Assembly (NCBI RefSeq): GCF_014280935.1 | Contig: NZ_JACLZI010000036.1 | Location: 62,001 to 126,000, forward strand | DNA: 64,000 bases | Source: Aquibacillus kalidii | GTDB lineage: Bacteria > Bacillota > Bacilli > Bacillales > Amphibacillaceae | Direction of reading: 5' to 3' | Shown: piece by piece, positions 18,415 through 26,605 of the stretch | Layout: every line of letters starts with the position of its first letter | Numbering within the stretch: position 1 is the first letter of the stretch | The notes under the pieces: generated by a model | Seen by the model: the letters and a program-made list of their open reading frames with translations, nothing else | The model's database searches: none | What the model was told of the DNA's origin: nothing | Program-made: the position numbers and the translations under genes

Positions 18415-19287
18415 ATGGTGAATAATTTATTTGAACAAATTGATCTAAAACCTTTTCATTGGATTTATCGAAGAGTATCTGAAGAAAACTTTCAAGGTTT
18501 TTATCATTGGCATCAAGGATGTGAAATATTATTTGTTTATCGTGGGCAAGGTCGTGTAATTGTGAACCAACAGTCATACGAAATAAAAAAAGGCATGCTT
18601 TTCTTTTTTCAACCGTTTCAATTACACAAGGTATATGTTGATGTCTCCCCTCACACTCCTTATGAGCGGAGTATCTTGCACTTCGATCCATTATCTCTTG
18701 GGAGAAATTTGCACTTTTTTCCAGGTCTTAGTGGGTTATTAAAGCAATTGCAAAATGGTATAAATGAACCACAAGCATTTGATCTAAAAGATGCCTTTCC
18801 ATACATAAACGATATATGCGAGATATTTAATAAATCGTTACAAACAAGCAACTGGGAAGAGGATAGCCAGCTTTTTCTAATGCAAATACTCTCTTGTATC
18901 CGTTCAAATATTCATGATGTTCAGTTAAATACATCCTCTAATAAAGAATTCCGTTCACTTTACTACTCAGAACGTATTATGCTTTGGATAGAGGAACATT
19001 ATAAGGAACCATTTGACTTGGGACAATTATCGGATGAACTTCATTTATCAAAATCATATGTCTCCAGAATATTCAAACGTGAAACTGGAAGTAATTTAAC
19101 TGAATATATTACTATTCGTAGAATCCAACAAGCTTGTCAATTATTACAGATGACTAATAACCCTATAGAAATAGTTAGTCAAAATGTAGGGTTTGAAAGT
19201 GTTTCTTATTTTATCCAGTTATTTAAAAAAATGATAGGTACTACGCCACACCAATATAGACTTTCGCAGCAGTCATCCACAAACTAA
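18415..19287 (+). CDS. AraC family transcriptional regulator
   Basis: The 290-residue protein has an N-terminal cupin-type sensing domain (FYHWHQGCEILFVYRGQGRV around residues 33-52; GMLFFFQPFQLHKV around 61-74). The C-terminal double helix-turn-helix runs from about residue 190 to 285: LGQLSDELHLSKSYVSRIF, then IEIVSQNVGFESVSYF and GTTPHQYR. ATG 18415 sits close behind GGAGG; GTG 18418 is possible. It is divergent from the DUF2264-dehydrogenase pair and is the likely activator of that pair in response to a sugar. Confidence 0.88.
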   Translation: MVNNLFEQIDLKPFHWIYRRVSEENFQGFYHWHQGCEILFVYRGQGRVIVNQQSYEIKKGMLFFFQPFQLHKVYVDVSPHTPYERSILHFDPLSLGRNLHFFPGLSGLLKQLQNGINEPQAFDLKDAFPYINDICEIFNKSLQTSNWEEDSQLFLMQILSCIRSNIHDVQLNTSSNKEFRSLYYSERIMLWIEEHYKEPFDLGQLSDELHLSKSYVSRIFKRETGSNLTEYITIRRIQQACQLLQMTNNPIEIVSQNVGFESVSYFIQLFKKMIGTTPHQYRLSQQSSTN

Positions 19288-19339
19288 TAGAAACTGTAGT
19301 AATATAATAGTTCCAATACCCTAAAGAATAGACGGAAAA

Positions 19340-19376
19340 CAAAAACGCTTGGATATTAAAAATCCAAACGTTTTTG
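19340..19376 (+). terminator. Intrinsic terminator of the AraC regulator gene
   Basis: AAAAACGCTTGGAT and ATCCAAACGTTTTT form a long stem with a T-rich 3' side. The rest of the gap up to 19587 holds nothing that I recognise. Confidence 0.75.
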
Positions 19377-19587
19377 TTTTTATCTAGTTTCAAAAGTATC
19401 CATCACTTAGAGACGGACCAAAAGAATGGAAACAACTTGATTGTCAAGGTTATTATATTTAATAAGAGATTTTCAAATATGAAATGAGACCCATCTTATA
19501 ATACTCGAATTGGCCAACTAATTGTGTTTCATAGTTTATACACATAACTAATAAAAGACCTTACCATTTGTATTGCTTCCTTTATCC

Positions 19588-20301
19588 TCACATGTCAACG
19601 TTATGGAAAACTTGTTGAACATCCTCTAAATCTTCTAAAGCATCAATCATTTTTTCAAATTGTTCTTGTCCATCAGCAGGAAGTTCCACGTCACTTTGAG
19701 CAAGCATTGTTAATTCTGCTACAGAAAATTCTGTTACACCAGCATTTTTAAATGCCTCTTGAACTGCGTGGAATTGATCGGGTTCTGCATATACAATCAC
19801 AACATCTTCTTCTTCGATAATATCACGCGCGTCCAAATCAGCTTCCATTAGTATCTCAAGCACATCATCTTCCGTTTTACCTTCCACACCAATTACTGCA
19901 GTAGCATCAAACATATAAGAAACAGAACCGCTAACACCCATGTTTCCGCCATTTTTGTTAAAGGCCGCGCGCACTTCTGATGCTGTACGATTAACGTTAT
20001 TTGTAAGGGTATCTACTATAACCATTGATCCGTTTGGCCCGAACCCTTCATAGCGTAGTTCATCGTAATTTTCTTCTGAACCACCCTTTGCCTTTTCGAT
20101 GGCACGGTCAATAATATGTTTCGGTACATTGTACGTTTTGGCACGTTCAAGAACAAATTTTAATGTTTGGTTAGATTCAGGATCAGGTTCCCCTTGTTTG
20201 GCCGCAACATAGATTTCACGTCCAAATTTAGCGTAGATTCGACTAGTATTTTTATCTTTTGCGGCTTTCTTTTCCTTAATATTATTCCATTTACGTCCCA
20301 T
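19588..20301 (-). CDS. YebC/PmpR family protein, YeeI type (YebC2)
   Basis: The 237-residue protein begins [20 protein letters not shown], the hallmark of the YeeI branch rather than the YrbC branch of the YebC family. It contains the conserved [32 protein letters not shown] and [14 protein letters not shown] blocks. These proteins were long annotated as transcription regulators. Work on B. subtilis YeeI (YebC2) points to a role in helping ribosomes through proline-rich stretches. The gene is monocistronic. The assignment is very firm; the molecular role is from the family. Confidence 0.92.
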   Translation of the reverse strand: MGRKWNNIKEKKAAKDKNTSRIYAKFGREIYVAAKQGEPDPESNQTLKFVLERAKTYNVPKHIIDRAIEKAKGGSEENYDELRYEGFGPNGSMVIVDTLTNNVNRTASEVRAAFNKNGGNMGVSGSVSYMFDATAVIGVEGKTEDDVLEILMEADLDARDIIEEEDVVIVYAEPDQFHAVQEAFKNAGVTEFSVAELTMLAQSDVELPADGQEQFEKMIDALEDLEDVQQVFHNVDM

Positions 20302-20528
20302 TTAAGTTCACTCTCTTTCAACTTTAATGTCTGATTAACAGCAACATATCTATTAACCAATAAAATATAGTAAAATTTCCATTAATCACAAACTATATTA
20401 TACCTCATAAACAGTATTTGTTAATAGTTATACTAGACATTTACTAGAGACGGTTGAATATCTTCATTCTTTGTTCACTATTTGCTACACTATACCTTGG
20501 AAAGTAAAAGGAGGAAAAGGAGAGCTAA

Positions 20529-20948
20529 ATGAAAAATTACGCATTAGATCACATAGGCATAGCTGTTCGTCAGTTAGAAGATATGATTCATTTCTACCAA
20601 AATATATTAGGTGCTCAATTAATAGATCGATACAGGAGTGATGCAAAAGGAGTAGAAAGTGAAATAGCTATAATGGAGGTGAATGGGCAGAGAACAGAAT
20701 TATTAGCTCCAACAAATAATACAACTTCACCTATTGCTCGCTTTATAAAGCAAAAAGGAAAAGGTGTCCATCACATCGCATACTGTGTTGGTGATCTCGA
20801 TATAGCATTAAAAGATTTAGAAGAAATAGGAATTCGTACTATGCCTGAAACCTTAAGAACGAATAAGCATGGAAGAAGATTGATCTATCTGAACCCTGCT
20901 GATACAGAGGGAACCATTATAGAATTTTGTGATTACCCTAATCTTTAA
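20529..20948 (+). CDS. Methylmalonyl-CoA epimerase-like VOC protein
   Basis: This 139-residue protein has the two beta-alpha-beta-beta modules and the conserved pattern of methylmalonyl-CoA epimerase: LDHIGIAVRQLED at the start with the first metal histidine, KGVHHIAYCVGDL with the second, and TEGTIIEFC with the glutamate ligand. The enzyme interconverts (R)- and (S)-methylmalonyl-CoA. No mutase or carboxylase genes are adjacent, so another acyl-CoA-like substrate cannot be excluded. The start follows AGGAGGAAAAGGAG. Confidence 0.8.
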   Translation: MKNYALDHIGIAVRQLEDMIHFYQNILGAQLIDRYRSDAKGVESEIAIMEVNGQRTELLAPTNNTTSPIARFIKQKGKGVHHIAYCVGDLDIALKDLEEIGIRTMPETLRTNKHGRRLIYLNPADTEGTIIEFCDYPNL

Positions 20949-21037
20949 TTCCTGTCGTTACAACTATTTGTAATATGCGGTACTTAGACAAGTTATTACA
21001 AAATATACTGTAACCATATAGGAGAGGGGGATGTTTT

Positions 21038-21181
21038 CTGAAATACTTAGATTGGCAGCTAATATTTTTTGTTGGTACTTCCCTAGCGCATGAATATTGG
21101 ACTACATTAGGACTCCCTCAAGTTTATTATTGGGAAGTAAAACGGGAACATAACAACTTACTAAATAAAGAGATAAAATAG
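21038..21181 (+). CDS. 47-residue microprotein probably started at CTG
   Basis: A 48-codon frame with protein-like composition (YLDWQLIFFVGTSLAHEY, then GLPQVYYWEVKREHNN) follows a strong GGAGAGGGGG site by seven bases, but its only start there is CTG. No ATG, GTG or TTG occurs in frame between the site and the conserved-looking part. An ATG at 21031 lies in another frame and yields a 20-residue peptide that stops at 21093. A good terminator follows at 21218. The N-terminal half is hydrophobic, suggesting membrane association. Family unknown; a sequencing or natural frameshift is an alternative. Confidence 0.5.
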   Translation: MKYLDWQLIFFVGTSLAHEYWTTLGLPQVYYWEVKREHNNLLNKEIK

Positions 21182-21217
21182 CATTAAACTAACACTAAGT
21201 CGTAAGCATGTATAATT

Positions 21218-21247
21218 AAAAAAGCTTGGCAAAGTCAAGCTTTTTTT
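21218..21247 (+). terminator. Intrinsic terminator after the CTG-started microprotein
   Basis: AAAAAAGCTTG pairs with CAAGCTTTTTTT around a 7-base loop. Confidence 0.8.
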
Positions 21248-21363
21248 CATTTTCATTTAGACCCAGTTAAATTTATCCCATAATTAGAAGTGTAGGTAAG
21301 TTAATAATGGTGTTTTAAATTACTCCATCCTATATAAAACAGGTCCCTCTATTGGGACCTGTT

Positions 21364-22017
21364 TTACATTGTACTTTTAATCCCTTTTTTTACTAGTATC
21401 ATATTCGCAGGGTAACTAGTTATAAAGCCTAAAATCATAGCAATTTGCATCATCAGCCAGTAAGTAGGTTCACTAGGTATAGGGGGATTATTAAAAGTAA
21501 GATGCACGATGGCCATCCAACCAAACATCCCTATTTCAAATGCTATTAAAGACAATGAATCAGCCTTAAGTGAAGCTTTTAAAGAATGTTTAATCCCTTT
21601 TTCTTTGTTCATCGGATAAAGAGCTAACAGCTGGAATACAATTCCAAAGATAAAAGCCAAAACAAATTCTAATACATAATGGGCAAGTAATGTTGATTGA
21701 AAAACTGTCCAACCTGTTAAAGCAATGATCGGAACACCAATTGCATCCCCCATCGAACAGCCAGAAGAGCAGTGACTCGTTGAAACAAATACTTTTTCTT
21801 TTAAGCCAAGATTAGATTGCTTGGTGTTATCTTTTGCCTTTAACCTTCCCCATCTAAAATATGTCCAAATCGCTATTGGGCCAAGAAACCAACCATTTAT
21901 CGGCCAGACTACGTTCATTACTTTCATCATTTGCGGATGTTTTCTCACATCCAAAGCAATCACTATGGAAGATAAGATACCTATCCCTAACGTTAACCAT
22001 GAAACAATAGTTAACAA
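21364..22017 (-). CDS. DUF4396 family membrane protein
   Basis: The 217-residue integral membrane protein starts at TTG, seven bases after AGGAGG. Hydrophobic helices lie near 2-22, 38-54, 93-112, 117-138, 160-178 and 187-208. The loop STSHCSSGCSMGDAIG (about 80-95) carries a Cys-x3-Cys pair that could bind copper or another metal, and histidines follow (TLLAHYVLEF, MAIVHLTF). These match DUF4396. Metal transport or sensing is only an inference. Confidence 0.72.
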   Translation of the reverse strand: MLTIVSWLTLGIGILSSIVIALDVRKHPQMMKVMNVVWPINGWFLGPIAIWTYFRWGRLKAKDNTKQSNLGLKEKVFVSTSHCSSGCSMGDAIGVPIIALTGWTVFQSTLLAHYVLEFVLAFIFGIVFQLLALYPMNKEKGIKHSLKASLKADSLSLIAFEIGMFGWMAIVHLTFNNPPIPSEPTYWLMMQIAMILGFITSYPANMILVKKGIKSTM

Positions 22018-22176
22018 ATTATCCCTCCTAAAAAGTGTATAGGTATCTTTTCCCTATCTCTCTACTCATTAATCATTACTTGTTTACATAATATGATTAT
22101 TGACAACTCGTGAACTTTATATATTTCTCACATAAATTTCTAACAATTTGGGATAATAAAAATGGAGGTGTATAAT

Positions 22177-22428
22177 ATGACAAATCCATACTTATGTCCA
22201 AATTGCAAAACAAATCGCTCTAGATTTAATGTAATTGAACAAGTCGTTACTCCTGTAAAGCTTCACCCACAATCAGGAGAAGTTACAGAGCAATACACAA
22301 ACGATAACTTAGACCCCTTCCATACTGCTTATAATGGACCTAGTCACCGCGTTCAATGTGGTGCTTGCGGGTTAGTAGAAGATGAAATAAGATTCATTAA
22401 GCAAGCTGAATTAAATAATAAAAAATAG
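22177..22428 (+). CDS. Small double-CxxC zinc-ribbon-like protein
   Basis: ATG 22177 sits seven bases after GGAGG and gives 83 residues; an in-frame ATG at 22162 has no site. Two cysteine pairs, CPNC near the start and CGAC near residue 65, can form a zinc ribbon around a hydrophilic middle section. I do not recognise a characterised homologue. It stands alone and shares a bidirectional terminator with the convergent repair gene. Confidence 0.65.
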   Translation: MTNPYLCPNCKTNRSRFNVIEQVVTPVKLHPQSGEVTEQYTNDNLDPFHTAYNGPSHRVQCGACGLVEDEIRFIKQAELNNKK

Positions 22429-22454
22429 TAGGGCTCTATTGCCCTGCTATTTTT
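22421..22454. terminator. Bidirectional terminator between zinc-ribbon gene and endonuclease IV-like gene
   Basis: AAAAATAGTAGGGC and GCCCTGCTATTTTT form a stem with A and T tracts on both sides, so it can serve both convergent genes. Confidence 0.8.
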
Positions 22455-22458
22455 ATTA

Positions 22459-23292
22459 TTATTGCCATTTTTCTTGTAATTGTTTGATTTCGTCTTGTTG
22501 GGTTATGCCAAGATCATCTGGCGTTTCCAAAATAAAGGGTATCTCTTTAATAAAAGGTGATGAGAGCAACTTATTCCATTGATCCTCCTTAATTTTACCA
22601 TTATAAAAGATATTAGCATGACGGTCTTTTCCTGATCCCACTTCATATTTGGAATTATTAAAATGTATCGCAACCAGATGATCAAAGTATTCCAGTTCAT
22701 TCGCTTTGTCTGCAAAGTCGTCCCAGTTATCTCCGGTCCAGATTCCACTTGCAAACGCGTGACAGGTGTCAAAACAGAACCCTATTTTATCAGGATAATC
22801 TACCAACTTCCTAACCTGTGTAACTTCTTCTATTGTTGTGCCCATAACACCTGGAATTCCGACATTATTCTCTATTAAAACCTTACAATTACCAGACCAC
22901 GCTTCAAGGGTTTGATTCAATGTCTCGATCATCAACTTATAACTATTAAGCGGATTGTCATCGTCCTTGTCTTTCCCAAAATGAACGACAACGCCAATTG
23001 ACCCACAGGCTTCTGAAATATCTAAATCATTCAAAAGTGAATCCACCACATTTTGTTTCTTATCAAAGGTTGGTGTAAGATTTGTCGGATATGGTGAATG
23101 CGAAATAGAGATCATGCCGTTCTCTTTACAATATTTTTTGCAAAGTGCGGCATCTGCTTTGTCATAATCCTTTACAGTTAAACTTCTAGGGTTTTTAGGA
23201 AAATATTGAAATGCTTGACAGTTGTATTTTTTGGCAAGTTTTGCAGCACCTAAATAACCATTTTTAATGCTGACATGGCATACAAATTTCAT
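22459..23292 (-). CDS. Endonuclease IV family AP endonuclease
   Basis: Endonuclease IV enzymes cut DNA at abasic sites with a trinuclear zinc centre. From the ATG at 23292 (after AAAGGTGG) the protein has 277 residues. All nine expected metal ligands are in place: His65, His104, Glu141, Asp175, His178, His210, Asp223, His225 and Glu256. The sequence is divergent from the usual Nfo/YqfS, so this may be a second paralogue. It lies 14 bases after an Fpg-like glycosylase gene in the same direction, giving a two-step base-excision-repair operon. Confidence 0.87.
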   Translation of the reverse strand: MKFVCHVSIKNGYLGAAKLAKKYNCQAFQYFPKNPRSLTVKDYDKADAALCKKYCKENGMISISHSPYPTNLTPTFDKKQNVVDSLLNDLDISEACGSIGVVVHFGKDKDDDNPLNSYKLMIETLNQTLEAWSGNCKVLIENNVGIPGVMGTTIEEVTQVRKLVDYPDKIGFCFDTCHAFASGIWTGDNWDDFADKANELEYFDHLVAIHFNNSKYEVGSGKDRHANIFYNGKIKEDQWNKLLSSPFIKEIPFILETPDDLGITQQDEIKQLQEKWQ

Positions 23293-23306
23293 AGTACCCA
23301 CCTTTG

Positions 23307-24116
23307 TTATTTTTGGCATCCTGTACAAAAATATGTCTTTCTTGAAGAAACTTCTTCCTTGATAATTTTGTTCCCACACCTACTACAGTTATCACCCTCT
23401 CTGTTATATACATGGAAGGATGTTAAATAGCTACCTGTTTTCGTATCATCCTTATATAGACGTTCATCCATGTAACCACCACCACTTATCGCTTGTTGAA
23501 GTGTAGCTCTAATGGATTGGTAAAGAGTAATTAATTCTTGCTCGGATAACTCGTTTATATTATGCGTGGGTAACAGCTGCGCTGACCAACAGATTTCATC
23601 CGAATAACGGTTGCCAATCCCCGCTAAAAAATGTTGATCAACTAAAGTTGTTTTCAGTTTTCCTCGTTTATTTTTAACTATCTCAAGAAATTGATCTGTT
23701 GAAAAGTTAATATCTAATGGCTCTGGACCAAGATCAGATAATTTTTCTACTACTTGTTGTTTAGTAAGGAGATGGAGATACCCTAACCGCAGTCCAATAA
23801 AATATAAACTTTCCTCCCCAAATGAAAGTTGTACTTGGATGGTACGATCTGGTTTATCTTCCTCATTTCCATAAAACATCCACCCACCTAACATTAAATG
23901 TAATAAAAGGACATCCCCACTTTGTAAATGAAAAACTAAGTGTTTTGCTCTCCGTTCTATTGCGATAATCGATTGCATTTTCGTTCGATTTATAAATTCA
24001 TTTACGCTTAGATTAACTGATTTGGCACGGTTTACTTCTATCCTTTTAATTGCTTTATCTTTAATTTTGTCTGTTAGTAACGTTCTATAGTTTTCCATCT
24101 CTGGAAGTTCTGGCAT
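23307..24116 (-). CDS. Formamidopyrimidine-DNA glycosylase family protein (Fpg/Nei-like)
   Basis: The 269-residue enzyme keeps the N-terminal MPELPE, where Pro2 is the catalytic nucleophile and Glu3 the acid. It also has a lysine in RRAKHL (K58), the helix-two-turn-helix region around GIGNRYSDEICW, and a C-terminal zinc finger CSRCG...CTGC with the arginine in SSRKTYFC. These are the features of a bifunctional glycosylase/lyase acting on oxidised bases. The divergence from standard MutM, which usually sits near polA, suggests a paralogue. The downstream endonuclease IV-like gene would process its products. Confidence 0.85.
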   Translation of the reverse strand: MPELPEMENYRTLLTDKIKDKAIKRIEVNRAKSVNLSVNEFINRTKMQSIIAIERRAKHLVFHLQSGDVLLLHLMLGGWMFYGNEEDKPDRTIQVQLSFGEESLYFIGLRLGYLHLLTKQQVVEKLSDLGPEPLDINFSTDQFLEIVKNKRGKLKTTLVDQHFLAGIGNRYSDEICWSAQLLPTHNINELSEQELITLYQSIRATLQQAISGGGYMDERLYKDDTKTGSYLTSFHVYNREGDNCSRCGNKIIKEEVSSRKTYFCTGCQK

Positions 24117-24206
24117 GTCAAAATCCCTCCGATTCCTGTATTATTGCCTAAATGAAGTGAAAAATGAGAATAGAATAAAACGATGAAATTTGAAAGGAGT
24201 TTTCCT

Positions 24207-25157
24207 TTGAAAAAAGATGATTTCCACCAATTACTTAAAGAACATACCATCTATCAGGTTATAACTGGATCCACCGCGTATGGTCTTGCTAATAAAGACA
24301 GTGACATTGATGAGAAAGCGTTTGTTATCCTTCCTGCTCCGTTCACCTTAACATTGGGACATGAATGGGAAACAGAAACATTACATAAACCAGATATAGA
24401 ATATCACTCTTTAAAAAAAGCAATGAACCTTCTCAAAGCACAAAACCCTACTCTGTTAGAAACCTTGTTTGTGGATGACAAATTTATTAAAAAACAAACA
24501 TCTATAGGTCAAACACTAAGGGATCATAGACATTTGTTTCTCTCACAAACCTGCTATTATACGTTTGGAGGTTATGCTAAAGACCAACTAAAGCGAATAA
24601 AAACTAATTTGCAACACCAACAAAAGTTAAACTTATGTAGCATAAATGATTCCTTGAAACAGTTTCAGAATAATATGAACGATAAGTATGGACCAATAAA
24701 TACGCAAAATGTAATCATAAAGCGAAACGATAAAGATAATTTTGTTGAACTATCGATTCCGAGTTCCATCCCTTTAGCTGACATTAATCAGTTAACCAAT
24801 GATCTAACATCCCTTTTAAAAAAGGATAGCCATCATAAAAAGAAAGAGACAGATCCTCAAAGGTTATTCAAGCATGCCATGCATTTAGTTCGTTTACTTC
24901 TCACTGGAATAGAAGTATTAGAAGCAGGTACACTAACTGTTTATCATGAACAGAACCAATTGTTGTTACGAAATGTTAGAAATGGCGACATGACATGGGA
25001 AGACATTTTTAACCTTACCGATAATCTGTTAGACAAATTGGAAAAAGCAAAGGAGTCTTCCTCTCTACCTGAACAAACTGACTATAAGAAAATTAATGAC
25101 CTATATTTTTACTTAATGAGTCGATATTACGGGTTGGGAACTAATAAATATTTTTAG
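24207..25157 (+). CDS. RlaP-family nucleotidyltransferase (YcgL-like)
   Basis: The 316-residue protein is a DNA polymerase beta-type nucleotidyltransferase. The GS motif and the metal aspartates are seen in ITGSTAYGLANKDSDIDEK. The family (PF10127) is known from predicted RNA repair systems where it is linked to RNA ligases; B. subtilis YcgL is similar. No ligase is adjacent here. TTG 24207 lies seven bases after AAAGGAG; the ATG at 24183 has no site. Substrate unknown. Confidence 0.78.
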   Translation: MKKDDFHQLLKEHTIYQVITGSTAYGLANKDSDIDEKAFVILPAPFTLTLGHEWETETLHKPDIEYHSLKKAMNLLKAQNPTLLETLFVDDKFIKKQTSIGQTLRDHRHLFLSQTCYYTFGGYAKDQLKRIKTNLQHQQKLNLCSINDSLKQFQNNMNDKYGPINTQNVIIKRNDKDNFVELSIPSSIPLADINQLTNDLTSLLKKDSHHKKKETDPQRLFKHAMHLVRLLLTGIEVLEAGTLTVYHEQNQLLLRNVRNGDMTWEDIFNLTDNLLDKLEKAKESSSLPEQTDYKKINDLYFYLMSRYYGLGTNKYF

Positions 25158-25252
25158 AGAATAGATAAGGTACAAAAAACCATTGACTGTTCCCCTCTTC
25201 AAGCCTATAATAATCTAGTTTATAAGACTTATTATGGAGAGGCGAAAGCAAA

Positions 25253-26068
25253 ATGAATATGGTTACATTTAACCCGTTCCGTACGATCGGGATCCCAGGT
25301 GTGAAATACATTAAACCAGAGCAAAGTTTCCGTGAAATAGATACATTAAAAGGTGCAGACGTATTGCTATTTCCTGAGAACTGGCAAACTACGTTTTTAG
25401 CCTATGGTGTTAAGAAACCTATTTTTCCAAGTATTGAAACAATACAATTAGGATATAGCAAAATAGAAATGACTCGAGCCTTATGGACCGTTTGTCCAGA
25501 ACATGTTCCCTACACTGAAATTCTTGCCAACACACGCACAAATCAAGCCAATATTCTAGACACCTTTCCCTTTCCGTTTGTTGGTAAAGAAGCTAGGAAT
25601 TCTATGGGTAAAGGCGTTTATTTAATTAAAAATAAAGAAGACTTTGATGACTACTGTGAAAAAACAGACACACTTTATGTACAAGAATACCTTCCGAATG
25701 AAGATAAGGATCTAAGAATTTGCATTGTTGGAGAAGAAATTGTGGCTAGTTATTGGAGAACTGGGGCTGAAGGTGCATTTCTTCATAATGTAGCTCAAGG
25801 AGGAGAATTGTGCTTTGATTTCATACCACAAGATTCCTGTGACTTGGTTTTACAAGTTGCTAAACAACTAAATATTAACCATGCTGGATTTGATATTTTA
25901 TATTCGAATGGAAAAGCATACATTCTTGAATTTAACGTTTTGTTTGGGAATCAAGGAATTAGAGAACAAGGTATATCAATCGAAAATAAGATATACGAAT
26001 ACCTGTTGAAAACGATTCACCGTCCATACCCAACAGCACCACTCACTCCATTAAAAGGAATTTCTTAA
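25253..26068 (+). CDS. RimK-type ATP-grasp family protein
   Basis: The 271-residue protein has an ATP-grasp fold: FVGKEARNSMGKGVYLI for nucleotide binding, YVQEYLP and DLRICIVG for the hinge, the NVAQGG loop, and a metal/catalytic strand AGFDILYSNGKAYILEFNVLFG. RimK-like enzymes join an amino acid or other amine to a carboxylate with ATP. The N-terminal preATP-grasp part is short. It is 95 bases after the nucleotidyltransferase gene but has its own promoter-like sequence and a GGAGAGG site. Substrates unknown. Confidence 0.8.
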   Translation: MNMVTFNPFRTIGIPGVKYIKPEQSFREIDTLKGADVLLFPENWQTTFLAYGVKKPIFPSIETIQLGYSKIEMTRALWTVCPEHVPYTEILANTRTNQANILDTFPFPFVGKEARNSMGKGVYLIKNKEDFDDYCEKTDTLYVQEYLPNEDKDLRICIVGEEIVASYWRTGAEGAFLHNVAQGGELCFDFIPQDSCDLVLQVAKQLNINHAGFDILYSNGKAYILEFNVLFGNQGIREQGISIENKIYEYLLKTIHRPYPTAPLTPLKGIS

Positions 26069-26201
26069 TAAATTAATAGAACATGTAATCTTCAGTAGAA
26101 ATTTTCAGGCAAATTCCTTTATTTCATTGCAAGGGCAATTAATGTTTGATATAGTGGTATCTAACAAAAGAATAATGCTTTACTTCAATAAATTAATTGA
26201 A

Positions 26202-26384
26202 GTGAGGATAGAGGTGCAAAGACCATAAGTAAGTAGTTTGAGGAGAATGAGCCCATTGAAGACTACTGAAAGGGGAATTTGCCGAAGCGGGCAGAAGCTC
26301 ATCATTCTGCTTCGCTGGTTCTGTATTGAATAAATACAGAGCTGTCATATAGCTACCTATACGCTATATGGAGGGCTATCTCAC
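26202..26384 (+). ncRNA. Lysine riboswitch (L box) upstream of dapA
   Basis: The leader carries the core L-box sequences GAGGATAGAGGTGC, a TAAGTA segment, GAAAGGGGAATTTGCCGAAGCG and CTGG, then a GAGCTGTCAT stretch. The closing P1 helix pairs GAGGATAG with CTATCTC. It is followed by an intrinsic terminator and then dapA, so lysine should cause premature termination. The aptamer begins about 135 bases after the ATP-grasp stop. Confidence 0.92.
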
Positions 26385-26410
26385 GCATCATAACGGAAAA
26401 TAATAGTGAT

Positions 26411-26443
26411 GCAACAACGATGCCCTTCGTTGTTGCTTTTTTT
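26411..26443 (+). terminator. Expression-platform terminator of the lysine riboswitch
   Basis: GCAACAACGA and TCGTTGTTGC form a perfect stem followed by TTTTTTT. Confidence 0.88.
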
Positions 26444-26480
26444 GTACTATTAAGATTTATGGTGTTGGAGGAAAAAACGA

Positions 26481-26528
26481 ATGCTTACGCAATACAAATA
26501 TGTTTTTCTTACCTTCATCCGTTCCTAG
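26481..26528 (+). CDS. Possible 15-codon leader peptide between riboswitch and dapA
   Basis: An ATG at 26481 follows TTGGAGGAAAAAACGA, a strong ribosome binding site, and encodes MLTQYKYVFLTFIRS before a TAG. The stop is 11 bases upstream of the 5' arm of the helix that masks the dapA ribosome binding site. It is a candidate leader peptide whose translation would open that helix. There is no run of lysine codons. Confidence 0.4.
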   Translation: MLTQYKYVFLTFIRS

Positions 26529-26539
26529 TGATGAGATAC

Positions 26540-26597
26540 CCTCTATTCATACTGTTATTGGTTGTTAGAACGTTTGTTTTTAATCTATGAATAGAGG
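26540..26597 (+). promoter_or_regulatory. 12-bp helix masking the dapA Shine-Dalgarno
   Basis: CCTCTATTCATA (26540-26551) is an exact reverse complement of TATGAATAGAGG (26586-26597). The 3' arm contains the AGAGG used by dapA, so the helix would hide the ribosome binding site. The loop is 34 bases. This looks like a second, translational control layer after the lysine riboswitch. Confidence 0.5.
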
Positions 26598-26605
26598 TGA
26601 TGAAA

